Source: Karalla daura
Lineage: Eukaryota; Chordata; Actinopteri; Chaetodontiformes; Leiognathidae
Assembly (NCBI GenBank): GCA_029224185.1
Contig: CM055196.1
Location: forward strand, 11,401,009-11,465,008
Length of the DNA: 64,000 bases
Direction: 5' to 3'
Shown: piece by piece, positions 1 through 12,559 of the stretch
How the letters are laid out: each line of letters starts with the position of its first letter
How positions within the stretch are numbered: position 1 is the stretch's first letter
Position numbers and translations under genes: made by a program
Notes under the pieces: model-generated
What the model saw: only the letters and a program-made list of their open reading frames with translations
Database searches by the model: none
What the model was told of the DNA's origin: nothing

Positions 1-2246
1 GCAGCATGGTGTGGTTAGTGTGGTGTGATGTGTGGTGTGGTCGGTGTGTTGTGGGCTCTACGGTTCATCTCTCACTGCATTACTTTGTAAAGACCAGGCC
101 TTGACTGTGTTTCAAAACCCGATCCCCCCTGAGTGGCAGCGGTCAAAGAGAAGAGGCTGGTGTGTGCCTCCACTCCAGCCGGGCTCCGATAGCTATCAGC
201 TGCGATGGTGACAGAGATGTCTGTTCTCATGTCCAATCAGCCAATCAGAGGGCTCCTGAGTGAACCTGAACAAGGCTGCACTCCTCACAGGTTGCTGCCT
301 CCTCCTCTGACATTTAAAGAGGCTTTTTGCTGCTCTCAACATGAGCCTGTTTCCTGTAGCAGAAACACACTCGGCCATTGTGGGCTGTGTATTCACCTTT
401 CTTCATTACTGACTTGCTGTGCATTTACGACTCGCCTCCTGAAGCGTCTCCCCCTCGCACCATATTGTATGTCAGGCTGAAAGAGCACATCGGTGGAGAA
501 AGCTGTTATGTAAACTGACCTCAAACCTGCGGAGAGTCCTGCTGCAGTTTATAGGCCAGTGTCAGGGAAAAGACATGATTGTAGTAAACAAATTTCAACC
601 CCGATTTATAACCTCAAAATTAAAAATGGATTTTAAGGTGTAATCCCATTTGACTCAAAGGGTTTTAACTGTGGATTTGCTCATGCATAGTGGAATTAAT
701 TAGAAATCACTGAGCGTTCTTGCACCTGGTTTCACAAGACCACCTCGGATACACCACACACAGTGAGTGATGCCTCGAGATAATACCACAAATCCCTCTT
801 TTATTAAAAAAAGTTGTGTTTATTTGCACATCCCTCACTGAGGGTTTCACGACACTACGAGAGGAACAAAACACCGGCAGCCAGACCTCAGAGGAAAGAG
901 ACAACCCACTAACATGAAAACCTGGAAGCGTTTTCTCAGAGAGAAGTGCTCAGTGTGGCCATGTTCAGTGAATAATTGTGTCATGGCTGGAAGCCAGAGA
1001 GCAGACTTTGTTATGGCTCTGTTAGGGTTGAGTTAGAGTGTCACTCGGGCTGCTGTGACTTTGCTTTTATTACACCTGATGTTTTTTTTGTGTCCTGATG
1101 CTCATCAGAAAGTAGAAAACAGAGCTGTGTGAGTCGTGTCCAGTGTGCTGCTGCTCCTCCCCAGCAGCTTCTCTCCCTCTCAGCTCCAATGTCATGCCTG
1201 TGTGCTGCCGCTGCAGAGATCCAGTGACTCACCAACCTTTGGTAGACGGAAGACAAGGGCGAGAGGGTCTTTGATCACCACAAACTTCGGTTCAGTTTAG
1301 AGTCACTGCCAAGTTTGCCATTTCCTTTTCATTAGGCGGGACACTGTGTTTGATGATGCTTTTTTTTCTCCATCGCCCGTCGCTGCTTTAAAGGTCTGAG
1401 AATGCAATAAGAGCCCTTTTTGAAGCAGCCGCAGACCGAATGGATTAAACATAGATCTCGTAGCTTTAGAGCCATTACAGCTCCTGTGCAGACTCTTTTA
1501 TTCTCCCTCTCGACCCGTCAGTCTTTCCCCGGCTTGCTTTGTCCTGCTTGGTCTCCGGCAGATAGTCAGTGTTTTACTGAAGGCAGTGATGCATACACAC
1601 GTATAAAAATAAATCTCTTAGAGAGATGCTCTGTTGCCAAGAAAAGCCCAACCTCTTGAGCCCATTTTAATGGCCTCAGTGGGTTTACAATACAACCCAC
1701 CTGTTCCTTAGATTAATAAGCAGGGGAGGAAGAAGAAGAAATTAAATCCTTTGGTCACGTACAGTTTTGAGTGAAATCTTTTGAGATACAAAGTCGAAGC
1801 AAAATGCCTAAAATTACCTGTTTGTGATGATTTATTCTTTGTGTCAAACCACAGAAAAGTAAATATGGACTGTTAGTCTGGCTAAACAAGTTTTGATAGC
1901 TGCAGGCAATTTCCTGTATATTTTTTCCCTACCTCCACTGGAGCAAATGTTTAACAGACTAGAAGATAATTTGCAGATTAATCAAACTAGACAGGGGCCA
2001 TTAATTGCCTGTAAAAACTTACCAGTGATCTAACAGAGATGCATTTTCTTCATCTGTTATGCATCAACACCAAATGCTGATCTTCTTTTATGACACATTA
2101 ATTATGGAAACAATTTCCAAGTGACTCCTCACAGTAAATTGCAAAATACCAAACAAAATACAGAAGAACCTGGATACAGCATTCAGGGTCCAGCACAGTG
2201 GACCTGTTTCGTCACAGCCCTCCTCTGATTTTGCTTCTTTTCGTAG
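1..2246 (+). other. Intron of the upstream gene (partial)
   Basis: No coding exon is convincing here. The short open frames have no splice context or recognisable composition. The segment is most simply the intron before the exon at 2247, which has a polypyrimidine stretch and TAG at 2244-2246. No repeat family is recognised in it. Confidence 0.5.
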
Positions 2247-2423
2247 TTTACCGAGGAATACCTGCGGCGTCTCCCCCACAACGATTGGCCGCGTGTGATC
2301 GTGGTGGCTGATGGGTCGTGTGGAGACTCCTGCTCGGTGCTGGGCATCAGCTCTGACTACACGGTGGAGTCCTGCCACGCCTATGGAGCGAATGCTACAA
2401 TAGAGAGACTGGACCAGAGACAG
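2247..2423 (+). CDS. Coding exon (59 codons, phase 0 to 0) of the unrecognised gene
   Basis: The acceptor is a T-rich stretch ending TCGTAG and the donor is CAG|GTAAGG. The frame reads FTEEYLRRLPHNDWPRVIVV.. and ends ..ATIERLDQRQ. The Cys-Gly-Asp-Ser-Cys turn after the VIVVAD strand is the most distinctive feature. The exon is open at its 5' end, so at least one more exon lies upstream of the window. Confidence 0.85.
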
Positions 2424-5399
2424 GTAAGGACACACAAGCACGATGCGTATACGCATACATAAACATGCATGCGCACTAATGGGTGCATTCATGCGTTTAT
2501 GTGCACACACTGAGGTAATAACCAACAGGTTGATGTTTGTGTAAAGCCTGCAGGGCGCAGAAACAGGATATTGCAGGATGTTGTGGTGAAGGTGACTTTA
2601 TTTGGCCTCATAAAAATGAGTAGAGCAAACAGTGGTGTGGGCCTGCCAATGGCTGCACAACACAATATCTGACTGGCATATAAACAGCCAGATCTGGGCA
2701 GACTGTTGGATCTCGTCAGCCTCAACACCGACCCTATTTTTATTTACTTATCGACTCTGATGAGAGCAGCTGCTGTTCTGATCGTGATGATAAAGCTTGT
2801 GATTCATCATGCCCTCCCCCCCGGCCTGACTCATAATCTGTCTCCTGCCAGGTGAATATGATTCAAGATATCAAACCATCGGCTGCAATGTTTTTCATGT
2901 AGTGCACATAAGGTCACTGGATGGTTTATGGGCAGATGCTTCCTTGAATGACGCCTCTGTGATGTTTTTAAGAGGCTCACAAAAAGATGAATAGGTAGAG
3001 ACCTTTTGCAGAGTAATGGCCTCTAAGGATGTGTCCACAATTGATTGAATTTATCCTTTCTTTGACTGCTTGATATAATCAAATGTGCAGATTAAGAGCA
3101 GAAAGCAAGAGCTGTGTGATATCACAACCTGTTTTCATCCCTGCATGAAAAATACCAACTGTTTGTTGGTATTTTTCACGCTGTTTGGTCTTATACTGAC
3201 ACACAGGGTACACTTCCACGTGCATGAAACACTCTGGGTTATCAATTGACTCTTATGTAAACGTCCATGCAGTCATAGGAGATGCTCAGAGCAGGGGCCT
3301 CTGCCATCATTCACTCCAAATAATAACCAGGTCAAGCTGGAAGCTACAAGCTCATTGGAGGAAGTATTTTCCTCACTATTTTAAGGATTTTTTTTAATGA
3401 CATTGTCAACATTTGTCTCTACAAACACATCGGTATCACAAAAAATATCGCTGATAATTCAACAATAAAATAGCTTCATGTTGTGGTCATCCAGACTATT
3501 CTCACTCATCTTTTGTGCAAAAAAATAGGAAAAGTTATGCACCATATTTTCATAGTTTTTCCTACAAGATTGCTGCTGCCTTGAACCAGACGTCTAGGGG
3601 TGTGACAAATAGAGTACGAAAGTAAGGAGCAGGAGTAGAAAGGAGTATGAGAGATACAGATGTCATAACCTCAGCCAATCTTCTTTTTGGTTATGAATGT
3701 ATTTGCACATTTGTGTCACTAAGTAAGAATTAAGACTAAGAAGAACACACAAGCGGGGGAGATAGAAAGCCATCAAAACCTCAGCTGCAAGAGAACAAAT
3801 ACTAATGCAAAGAAAAATATCAAAACAAGCACAATTATCGTTAACCTAATCAATATTTCCTGCAAACATTGTACAGCAACTGTGCCAGAGGCGCCCCTCC
3901 CTTGCCTGTGGCATCAGTCCAGGTAAGTAAATGGGTCGAGGTGAAGCGCATCCTGGCTAATATCAACTAATATCCGAACATGAGCGCAGCTGCTCTTTTA
4001 TTTCACCGTTCACAATTCATGTCACGTTCTCCTCTGAGACGCTGCGGCTGCCTTTTATTGGCCCCTTCTCCCGGGCCGTTTCCTGTAGTGATTGAATTTA
4101 CCTCCCAGGATTTGACCTGCTCGGCCCCACTGTCCCCCGCATCCCCAGCCAGTCGCCGCTCCGCTCCCGCGCTATCTCCCCCGGCTGCACTAACTGCTGT
4201 TTGATTCCACTCGGCTGGCTCATGTCATTGTGGGGAAAATTGATCAATTCTGGCTCCAGGGAAAGTGTGGAGTCACTGCCCAGATTGAACCACTGAATAA
4301 AAATCAGGCTCCATCTCCGCTCACGTTATAACACCTCCACAGACAGAGATGGAGCTGCATACACAACACGAGGTGTGCAGGGGGAGAATGAAAACAAATG
4401 AAAATAATTTTTCACCTTGTCCACAGTCTATTTGTGGCCAGAGATATAAAGCGTGTCCCAAAACACCATTACATCAAGTTTAAAATTCAGATGCTGACTT
4501 TCGAGGGTAAAAAATGGAGACAAAAGTGTGATATAAACAGTACCACCACACACTGTCCTTCTTCAAGTATGCAAGTGAAAGAAGGGACATGACTGCGAGG
4601 CAGTAGTCTGGTGAAGTTTCTGGGAAAATTACAGTGTATGCTCTCCTTGTTCTTCCTCAGTATCTGATATCCTCTCTGTGCCTTTTAATTCTCCCTATGG
4701 CATAAATGAAGCACTACTGATAGATGGATTAAAAGATAAAATAGCATCTGGGCGTTTAACAAAATCCAATGTTGCATAGCTTTTATTTTAAGAGAGAACA
4801 GAGGACAAAAATAAATACTGCATTCAACTACTGTGTCTCCTTTAACAGCCAGCAGATATTTTCTCAAATTCCAAATGATGATACCGAACATGACACTAAT
4901 CTCATTGCTGGGCCTTGTGTGTTTTATTATATCTGGACTGATCTGATCTCCCTCCTTAACTCCAGGTGCCCACACCTGAGATCCGTGCTCACAGCCTCTT
5001 CTTTGACCTCTCTGCTTACGGAGTGGAGGCCCTCAGAGAGCACAGAAACCCCACCAGCAAGCCCGGCTTCCACCTGAAGATCTACGGCACCTTCAGGAAC
5101 CGCTACATGGCCCTGGTGTGCCCCGCCTCCGATGCCAAGATGGTTCGCTTCCTCAGGCACACAGCCAACGCCTCAGTGAGCCTCTTGTCTCCTTTTTGAT
5201 AAACAGCTTGTTATTCAGAGCTTTGTGCACAGCTCGCTGCTGTTGAGGAGGACTCTAGGTGCGAACAACAATCAGCTGCATTTCCATGTTAATGCAGCGG
5301 AAAGATAGATGATAATGACACTGCCTTTCCCCGGCTACTTATTCCTCTGCTTTCATTCAACAAATGGCCCATACCTAGAAGTCCATTAGCCTCTGCATG

Positions 5400-5434
<35 letters not shown>

Positions 5435-7517
5435 AAGTCTGTTGACATACTTGTGTATGAGTGTGTCTGAAGCAAAGCGAGAGCATAAGATGAAGAAAAA
5501 AGGAAAGAGGGGGAGGAGTGAGTTTTCCTCTCCAGTGTGTGTGTGTTTGTTTGTGTAGAGGCCATCTGTACCCTGCTGTTACACATCAGTGAATAAATGG
5601 AGGACAGGGGTTTTACTCTCCCTCTTCTCAACAGCAGGAAGTGGGTGCAGCCACATCCCCTCTGCAGTTGCTTTCTTATTTGCTGTTGTTTGATCCCATA
5701 CGTAGCGCTGCTTACTGTGTAGTAGGTACACAGGTATGTATGAAGACCGTCCTTGGAGCGCTTGTTGCTATGTGGGTGGCCATTCAGATGCACTGTTACT
5801 TGGTAACAGATGATTGTGCAAGTACGGGTCGAAGAAGTGCAGAGTTGAACAGAGAGAAAGAGAGAGAGAGAGAGACGGAGAGCGTCAGAGGCAGAGGCGA
5901 GCGACAGCCAGGCTTGTCACTCAATACCTGCAATTACTGTAGAATCGACGGGAAGCTGCCACGGAGGAGGGCGCAGCGTTTTTATTCTTCATCTCTGCAT
6001 CCACTCCAAATGCTTATATTATTTTATGAGTCATGAAAGAGGGAGTCTTTTATGGCTTTGGTTCAGACTGGAGGAAGTGTGGCCCTGTTTTGATCTTGAA
6101 AATTAAAATTTGGGATGCATCCAAAGATTTCTATGATTAATTAACTTGCAGATTGCTCTGTTTTTTTCATTTCCATTGAATAAAACAGAAGAGAAATTTG
6201 ACATCATTAGTCTGACCAAATTGTCACACTGATCTGATATGTTATTTAATATCATGACACAGAAAGGCAGATGTCCAACCCACTGTAGCCAGACCCAGAG
6301 GAAGGAAGAAAGGAAGAAAGGCATTGCTTAGTGGCTGGAGATTGATTATCATATTATTTTGCTTCGATTTGACTTTGATTTGAACCAGTCATGCAAACAG
6401 TCATGATGCACATTTCCCCATCTCCCATAAAATAAAAAAAGTATCATCAAGGCTTGATATGCACGGAATGAAGAAAATATGAGTGATTTTAGAGTGATTG
6501 TATTTTTTTGCTACCATAATGAAATATTGCAGTTAATTGCAGTGTGAATTTCTCCCAAAGAAGTTTACAAAAGAGATAGAGACAAAGTGAAAACTGCACT
6601 TGTAATTTCCAGAGAATTCAGGTGCAAAAACAATGTGTGTCTTCTTCCCAGATCATGAAGAACATTTTCCACCAGTCCTTTAATGCCTATAAGACGGACA
6701 TAGAGCCTCGCCTCAATGACGTGACCCTGCACCACATGCAGTTCAGCCGTCGTCTCTTTGAGATCCAGCTGTCACACAGACGCATCAGCGCCGCCTACAT
6801 CGAGGGCGACAACGTGGCCGTCACCGTGGAGGGGGAGGCGGCACGTGTCCTCAACTTCGACACAGGTACACATGTCTGTCAAAAAGCAGAGATGTTTGCA
6901 CCAAAGCCCAGACTCCTATAGGTCCACAGTCACTTGTGTCCTCAAAGTTGTGCGGGGTGCGAGACGGTACATCAAAGATGGCCATTAGCAGAGCGGAGAG
7001 CCCTTTGGATAAATGAGCCAGAGTGTGAAAGAGTGAGAAGGGGAGACAGAAGGACGCAAGGAGAGAATAAATCTTTTATTTTTTATACGTGTGTGTCGAT
7101 GGCTGTGTGACTCACTGACGCACTCAGAAGCCTCTCAGCCGGCGCTTATCTCAGCCATTTATTTATGAGCTCTTTGTCATAACTTCAAGGCTGCAGTTTA
7201 GTATTTGTCTGCGAAATGAAAAACTGTTCATCTGATTGTAAACCTGCGTCGCGCATAACTGCGCCCGATTTCATCTGATGTTTGTGGAGCCTGTGATTTA
7301 CTGTCCTGTGGCCTCCCTTCTCCACCTGCCTCCTCCAGGTTGGGGGGTGAACCTGGGCCTGCGGGGCCTGGAGTCCATGGGGACGTTCATTTACCGCACG
7401 GCCACCGCCGTAGACCAGAACGACATCCTGGAGGCGCTGTCGGCCAAGATGCAGCACTCCAGACAGGTGGCGGAGACCTTTAAGCAGACAGGCCTGGCCG
7501 AGTCCATGTATGAGTGA
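2247..7517 (+). CDS. Unrecognised conserved-looking protein, C-terminal four exons (5' part outside the window)
   Basis: Four exons (2247-2423, 4966-5175, 6652-6865, 7339-7517) join in frame through GT/AG introns (phases 0, 0, 1) into about 259 residues ending in ..GLAESMYE. I do not recognise the family with certainty. A C12orf4/FERRY3-like (DUF2362) protein was considered but cannot be confirmed from memory. It is not WWOX, the usual mammalian MAF neighbour, at least in these exons: no WW or short-chain dehydrogenase motifs are visible. The protein appears soluble, with no membrane segment or signal peptide here. It has a mixed alpha/beta look: a hydrophobic strand followed by a Cys-rich turn (VIVVADGSCGDSC), a middle part with ATIERLDQRQVPTPEIRAHS, and a final Gly-rich stretch (WGVNLGLRGLESMGTFIYR) before a polar helix. 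High third-position GC and perfect frame continuity over three introns argue strongly that it is real. Start codon and N-terminal exons lie upstream of base 1. Confidence 0.85.
2424..4965 (+). other. Intron, 2.5 kb
   Basis: The donor is GTAAGG at 2424 and the acceptor is CTTAACTCCAG ending at 4965. It contains a perfect 14-bp-stem hairpin at 3146-3178, which is listed separately. Otherwise it is AT-rich with no recognised repeat. Confidence 0.8.
3146..3178. repeat. Perfect inverted repeat, 14-bp stem with 5-nt loop
   Basis: TGAAAAATACCAAC at 3146-3159 is the exact reverse complement of 3165-3178, around the loop TGTTT. It lies in an intron. It may be a decayed foldback element or a chance hairpin. 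The stem is AT-rich and no flanking duplication is obvious. Confidence 0.8.
4966..5175 (+). CDS. Coding exon (70 codons, phase 0 to 0) of the unrecognised gene
   Basis: It reads VPTPEIRAHSLFFDLSAYGV.. to ..MVRFLRHTANAS. The acceptor is CTCCAG|GTG and the donor is TCA|GTGAGC. The exon is GC-rich with strong C/G at third positions (for example GGC ACC TTC AGG AAC CGC TAC ATG GCC CTG), which supports coding. It is rich in basic residues and includes the stretch FHLKIYGTFRNRYMALVC. Confidence 0.88.
5176..6651 (+). other. Intron, 1.5 kb, with microsatellites
   Basis: It holds a (GT)15 tract at 5403-5432, a second short GT tract near 5536-5547 and a GA tract near 5848-5875. The acceptor CTTCTTCCCAG ends at 6651. 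No other feature is seen. Confidence 0.8.
6652..6865 (+). CDS. Coding exon (71 codons plus 1 nt, phase 0 to 1) of the unrecognised gene
   Basis: It reads IMKNIFHQSFNAYKTDIEPR.. to ..GEAARVLNFDT, then a split glycine codon G|GT completed by the last exon. The donor is ACAG|GTACAC. The pattern LFEIQLSHRRISAAYIEGDN followed by short hydrophobic-turn segments suggests a helix leading into a beta hairpin. Confidence 0.88.
7339..7517 (+). CDS. Terminal coding exon with stop TGA of the unrecognised gene
   Basis: The acceptor is GCCTCCTCCAG ending at 7338. The split codon G|GT gives Gly and then WGVNLGLRGLESMGTFIYRT. The C-terminus AETFKQTGLAESMYE ends at TGA 7515-7517. The codons are GC-rich. The 3' UTR follows directly. 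Confidence 0.88.
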
Positions 7518-8400
7518 GCGGAGGGCGAGGGCGACCATGGTGAACGCCTGATGCCACCTAGTGGAAGGTGGCAGCGGCTTGTTTGTGTTTCCTCCGACTG
7601 TTAGGAATGAATTATGGGTCTGATGCTGAAATGCAACACTAATGGCTGCGTACTGAACGGAGCTGAATGAGTGTGAGCTGTGAACAGACGAGTAATGGAT
7701 GTAAACATGTGATCATAAGTCTTTGTGGCATACAGTGAGTGGATCTGCTCTTAATGGATGGGGACGGGGAATAGCCACAGTCACGTTGGCCACAAATGCA
7801 TTTGAAGATGTTTTAATTTTCAGTATGCAAAACCTGTTAATGCAGAAGGCACAGAGACAAATCATCTGCAGTGAGACAGTGCAATGCACTTTGGGTTTGG
7901 ATTATAAGCGTGAAATCCCCTAAGGGGTTTAGGTGAAGGTGGATTGAATGAAACCTCTGTGATCATCTTTTCATCACTGTCGTCTTCTTCCTTTGTAGCA
8001 GAAAGAATTGATGTGATTTCTCTCTCTCTAGTGTTGGAGGAAATGAGATGGAGCTCAGGCATCATCGACCAGGACTGACAAATGTACAAAAAAGATTGTG
8101 TCAACGAGAAGCTTCTTCAGAACATTACTGTTGAGCCTTATGCCTCTGTGTTTGTTGACAGTGTAGTGATGATTGTGCTGATGACATCATGAGGTATCTG
8201 CTGGAGTGGCCTTTTTTGTGCACAGCCTTGTAAAAATTTATCAGAGATGTTGTTCTGCTGTTTATTCATATTTCTCTCCATAATTATCTGCTTGAGTTAA
8301 AATTCCCAAAAGGTTTATTATTTCCAGTGAAGGAGAGTATGCTGATGATGACAATGTCCTGTTCCTGCTAAAGTGCCAATAAAGATGGTGATTTGGCAAC
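7518..8400 (+). other. 3' UTR and poly(A) signal of the unrecognised gene
   Basis: The canonical AATAAA lies at 8378-8383 (context GCCAATAAAGATGG), followed by a T/G-rich stretch from about 8405, as expected for a cleavage site near 8400. The UTR would be about 880 nt. No other AATAAA in a better position was noticed before it. Confidence 0.65.
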
Positions 8401-8701
8401 AGAAAGTTTGTTTTCACTTATTTTACTAGAATTTTAATGCAATTTCATTAGTAGTAAGTAGTTAAATAGCCTAAATTCAAAAGCCAAACTTAATAATAAA
8501 TCACATTTTGTCAATGTAAACTAATTTGAAACGGCTACAACACCAAACATGGACTGATCTGTTCGATCAGTCTATGAACACTCTGGAAGAGTAAGAGGTC
8601 TTTGCTATGATTACAACATTATTAGAAGCCACTGGGTAAAATCCTAGGGTGCCATTTATGCATCTGCTTCAGTTCCCTCATGGCTGACATGGAGCAGTAG
8701 T

Positions 8702-8713
8702 GCTCTCTAGTGG
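8702..8713 (-). promoter_or_regulatory. CTCF-like motif
   Basis: On the minus strand it reads CCACTAGAGAGC, one base from the CCACTAGAGGGC form of the CTCF core. It sits about 300 bp beyond the predicted end of the upstream gene. A motif match alone is weak evidence of binding. Confidence 0.3.
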
Positions 8714-10479
8714 TGGAGACAGACTCTTGCAGCTGCTCAGCTTCAGCATTATGTTTCTGTGAATGATTGGTTTACATGATTAAAAGCAGTTCATCCCACG
8801 GGTAAGTCACCGTGCTCACCCAAGCCTTTATGAGGCCCAAAACAGCACTTGTTTTTGCCATCCCGTCGAAACTTCCATTTGTCCTGGAAAACTTCCATAC
8901 TCGTCAGATTCTCTCGTATCTGATGATACCTGAACATCCCTCATGTTACTAGGGTGCCCCCCAGAACCAAACCTAACGCTAACCCTAACCCTTATTTTCA
9001 GCTTTTGTGACATTATTTCTCTTAACAATCCACTCCTTTCTCAAAATTGCAGACAAAATCAAAACGTCACATTGCATTCCCAACGCACCTGGCTGTTATT
9101 AATCAAGAGTTCATTAAAAACAACCAAATCATTGCTCAGTCGGAGCTCCCATTCAGCCTGATGTTTTACAAGAACAAAATCAAAAATCTGCCTCAAAAAG
9201 TCTGTGGGACTCAGTATCACAGTTTCCTCAGATCAGGACTTTGTCAACACACAAAACACCTTTTATTCCAGAAATGTAAGACATTCACAATGCAACATCC
9301 ATATAATAGTGGAGAATTCCAGCAATATGTAGTCTGTCCTAAACATGTATAGTATGTCGAGTGGCACATTCTGAATTGTTTTGTTTTGATGTTTTACTTC
9401 AAAAGGAGGATTTATTCAAAATCCACCCTGTAAAAAACCCATTAACTCACCCAATATATGTGCATCTCAGCATCCACAACATCATGTTTCTTTTTGAAAA
9501 GACAGTGTCAAGATAAATGGGCAATGCAGGACCAGTGCAGTGGACTCTTTTTTGTTATTCTTTTTAATCAAATCACTGAGCTCACAGGTGGCAGAGACAA
9601 ATACAATTGATTAAACATTTTTATCAAAATCTAGTTTTATATTCAAATGTCTTCATCCTGCTCTGCTGACCTCCTAGCGACTGGGTTGAAATACTAAGAT
9701 GAGGCTGAATCAAAAGTTTTGTGGATGAGAATTGAGATTTGAAAAAAGCTGGTTGATGAAATTTTAGTATTTGAGTCTCAGGCTGCAGACGAGTGATCTA
9801 TGAAACCCCTGCGTGCCAGCCTGTCCCACCCTCCAGCCTAACAGACAACCTAAAGCTCTCCCTCCTGAAGCTTTTGCTCTGTCTAATTAAAAACATTCCT
9901 CCTCGAGCTTTGCCCTCCAAGGTCAATAGTCTGGACCTCTGAACCTGCCCCTGCTGTAGCACAAGGCCCTCCATTAGATTAAACACAATAATGAGAAAAT
10001 CTTTTATCTTTGCATATAATTAAAGCTGGGATGAAGGACAACTTAATCAATGATGTGGAATGACAAGTTCGTAAATGAATTAGACCTGCCAGTGGGGGCC
10101 CGGCAGCGATCAATGACAAATGTTAAGCAGAGGGTGGACGGGTCGCAGTCACAGTCAGCCGGCATCTATCAGTCCAGCCTGAATATGCTCTGCCGCCTGC
10201 GGCTACACACTCACTGAGAATTAGCTCTACGACTGATCCACGCCTGTGTGTGTGTGTGTGCGTGTGTTTTGATATTTCTCAAAGTGCTCGGATAAAAATA
10301 GATTGCGATAACTTTAAGATGATTATGGATTTGGAAAAGTTTTGCACAATGTTGTGGGTTTTCTGAGATGTGCTTCGCTGGATAGAGATAATCTGGATTC
10401 CGTGAATCCGTTTTCTGAACTATTTTGTTTATCTGTTAACTTGAAATGATATGATTGCCTCATCAAGTATTGAGGTCAT

Positions 10480-10705
10480 GCAGTGGATGAGTGGATAGTG
10501 CTGTCGGGGTTTGAATCCTAATCACACCAATAACCTTCCTGGAGATGACATGTTCCTCCAGTATCCCTCAGTGAGAGAGAGGGTCCAGTGATAAACTGGT
10601 GGCCTGTCCAGAGTGTTTCTTTCTCCTCACCCTAGTTATGCTCCAAGAGACCCAGGACCCAAGACACCACAGATAAGACGATTAGTGGAATAAAGTATAT
10701 TATAG
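10480..10705 (+). repeat. Degenerate tRNA-headed SINE-like copy
   Basis: A B-box-like GGTTTGAATCC lies at 10508-10518, preceded by GTGGATAGTGCTGTC. The body contains AACTGGTGGCCTGTCCAGAG and the end ACAGATAAGACGATTAGTGG, the arrangement of fish short retroposons. The copy is diverged and no target duplication was identified. The family is not assigned. Confidence 0.65.
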
Positions 10706-11489
10706 TGTGTGTTTCTGGAATGGATGAACGAACCAGTCTTACCACAAATTGTAAACACACTTCATCACAAATTTGCTAAAGATTCTTTATTATAGCAACT
10801 ATTCGCATGCATGTCACACAATATGAAGCGTATTCTACTTCTTTTAAGTCATTTTAAATTTAACTTCTCCCAACATGACAGGGATGCAAATCTGATGCGG
10901 TCTCGTGTTATGCGGCCATAGGAGGGCAGTGTTGTCCTTTAAAACAGCCTCCCCGGTCTGAGGTCAGAAAGCTGCCGAGCAATGAGACAAAACAGGCAGA
11001 GCACGACTGCTGTGCCCTGTCGCACATCCATAAAATAAACTAAAGAAATTCATTTTAAAAGCAGGTAAATTTGAGAATTTTCCAGTGGGTAAACCCCATT
11101 AAATCATATGTACAAAAAAAGAACAAAAAATGAATAAAAACAGATTCTATCTCCAACCACAGCGCTATGAACTCTTAGTTTTGTGTGTAAAAATGTCATA
11201 TGTCAGAGTCCAAAGTTTTCACCCCCTCCTACAAGAGAAGCTTGACACACAGTGCAGGGAGAGGGGGAAAGGAAAGCGTGGTTTTCACAGTTCTCCTCTG
11301 ACCCGGGAGTGTGTGTTTGAGGAGATGGGAAAGGATGTGAGCACGAGCACATATTGACAAGCCTTCAGTTGCTGTCTGACACACAGACAGGAAGTCACTG
11401 TCACATGACTGAGATATCGGCACCTTGTCCGATTGCACGGAGGGCCTCTTATGCATGCTGCCAGCAAAAATACAGACCAAGTCATTCAT

Positions 11490-11520
<31 letters not shown>

Positions 11521-11989
11521 GAGGGAGGGTAGAGAAGAACAATGCCAGAACAAAGGAGATCTTGGGACTTTTTTTCAGGGTTGTGATCTGAGAAAAAATC
11601 ATTCACTCGATGTCTTGTTGTTGACTCAGGAATTGTTCTCCGTTGCATTTGCAGACACGAACCAGAGCGAGTTGAATTCTGCAGCTCTGACTTTGGCGTC
11701 TGTTGAACAATTATCAGTTCCTATCTGTCCCATCACACTCACGCCCAATTTCCCTAAACTGTCACAGCTAATAATTGGGCCTCTCTGTCAGGAAGGAAAT
11801 CGGGCCCACTGTTCTCGCTAAAACGCGCACCCCTCACCCCCTCCCTTTATCCTTCCCCTGTTCCCTCACCCTCTCATCTCCCCCGTCTCCGTCACCCTGC
11901 TCCCCTAATACACTGGAAATCAGCTCTCCAGATAGAGCACCTCCTCCTCCTCCTTCTCCATCACCTCATCTTCCTCCCCACGATTTGGA

Positions 11990-12256
11990 GTGTGTGTGTG
12001 TGTGTGTGTGTGTGTGGAGGAGGGGGGAGGGAGGGGGTGTATGCTGTGTGACAGTGGTAGCCTGAGGGCCAGGTTGCTGTTGACAGGGACGAGGGTCTCT
12101 GATTTGAGGAGAGCAGTCACACCAGTGACTTCAGCTGCCTCCTCAAGTGACACCTCCCTGTTAGTGGGGGAGATGTGGACACATGTATTAGTGTGTGTGT
12201 GCGTATGTGTGTGTGTGTGTGTGTATGTGTGTGTGTGTGTGTGCCTGTGTGTGTGT
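11990..12256. repeat. (GT)n microsatellite cluster
   Basis: Two interrupted TG/GT runs (about 11990-12015 and 12191-12256) flank a roughly 175-bp unique piece. They generate several spurious open frames of Cys-Val or His-Thr repeats on both strands. Confidence 0.9.
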
Positions 12257-12559
12257 TGGCAGGGTTGATGGCAGCGTTGATGGACTGACTGACTGCCTAC
12301 AGTACTCAAGACAAACAGAGAAAGTTTCCCTGACGAGCTGACAGGTCCTCATGTCGAACATCGTAGCTGGGCTGGGGTTTGGTGAGCGGGCAAAGTGCAG
12401 AGGAGGTGAAGGCCAGCACCGGGAAAGCAGGAGGTCAGGAATATAACAATAAGCAGGGAGAGGAGTCTAAACCGGCATGAATGCGTGTGCATGCATGCAT
12501 GTTTTACATGTCTGTGTGGGCTTGTGTGTCTCACTATGTCTCCGGAGCCCGGGCTGTGT

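Noticed and set aside
8973..8995. Telomeric repeat array
   Set aside because: Only two to three imperfect CCCTAA units. Too short to be meaningful.
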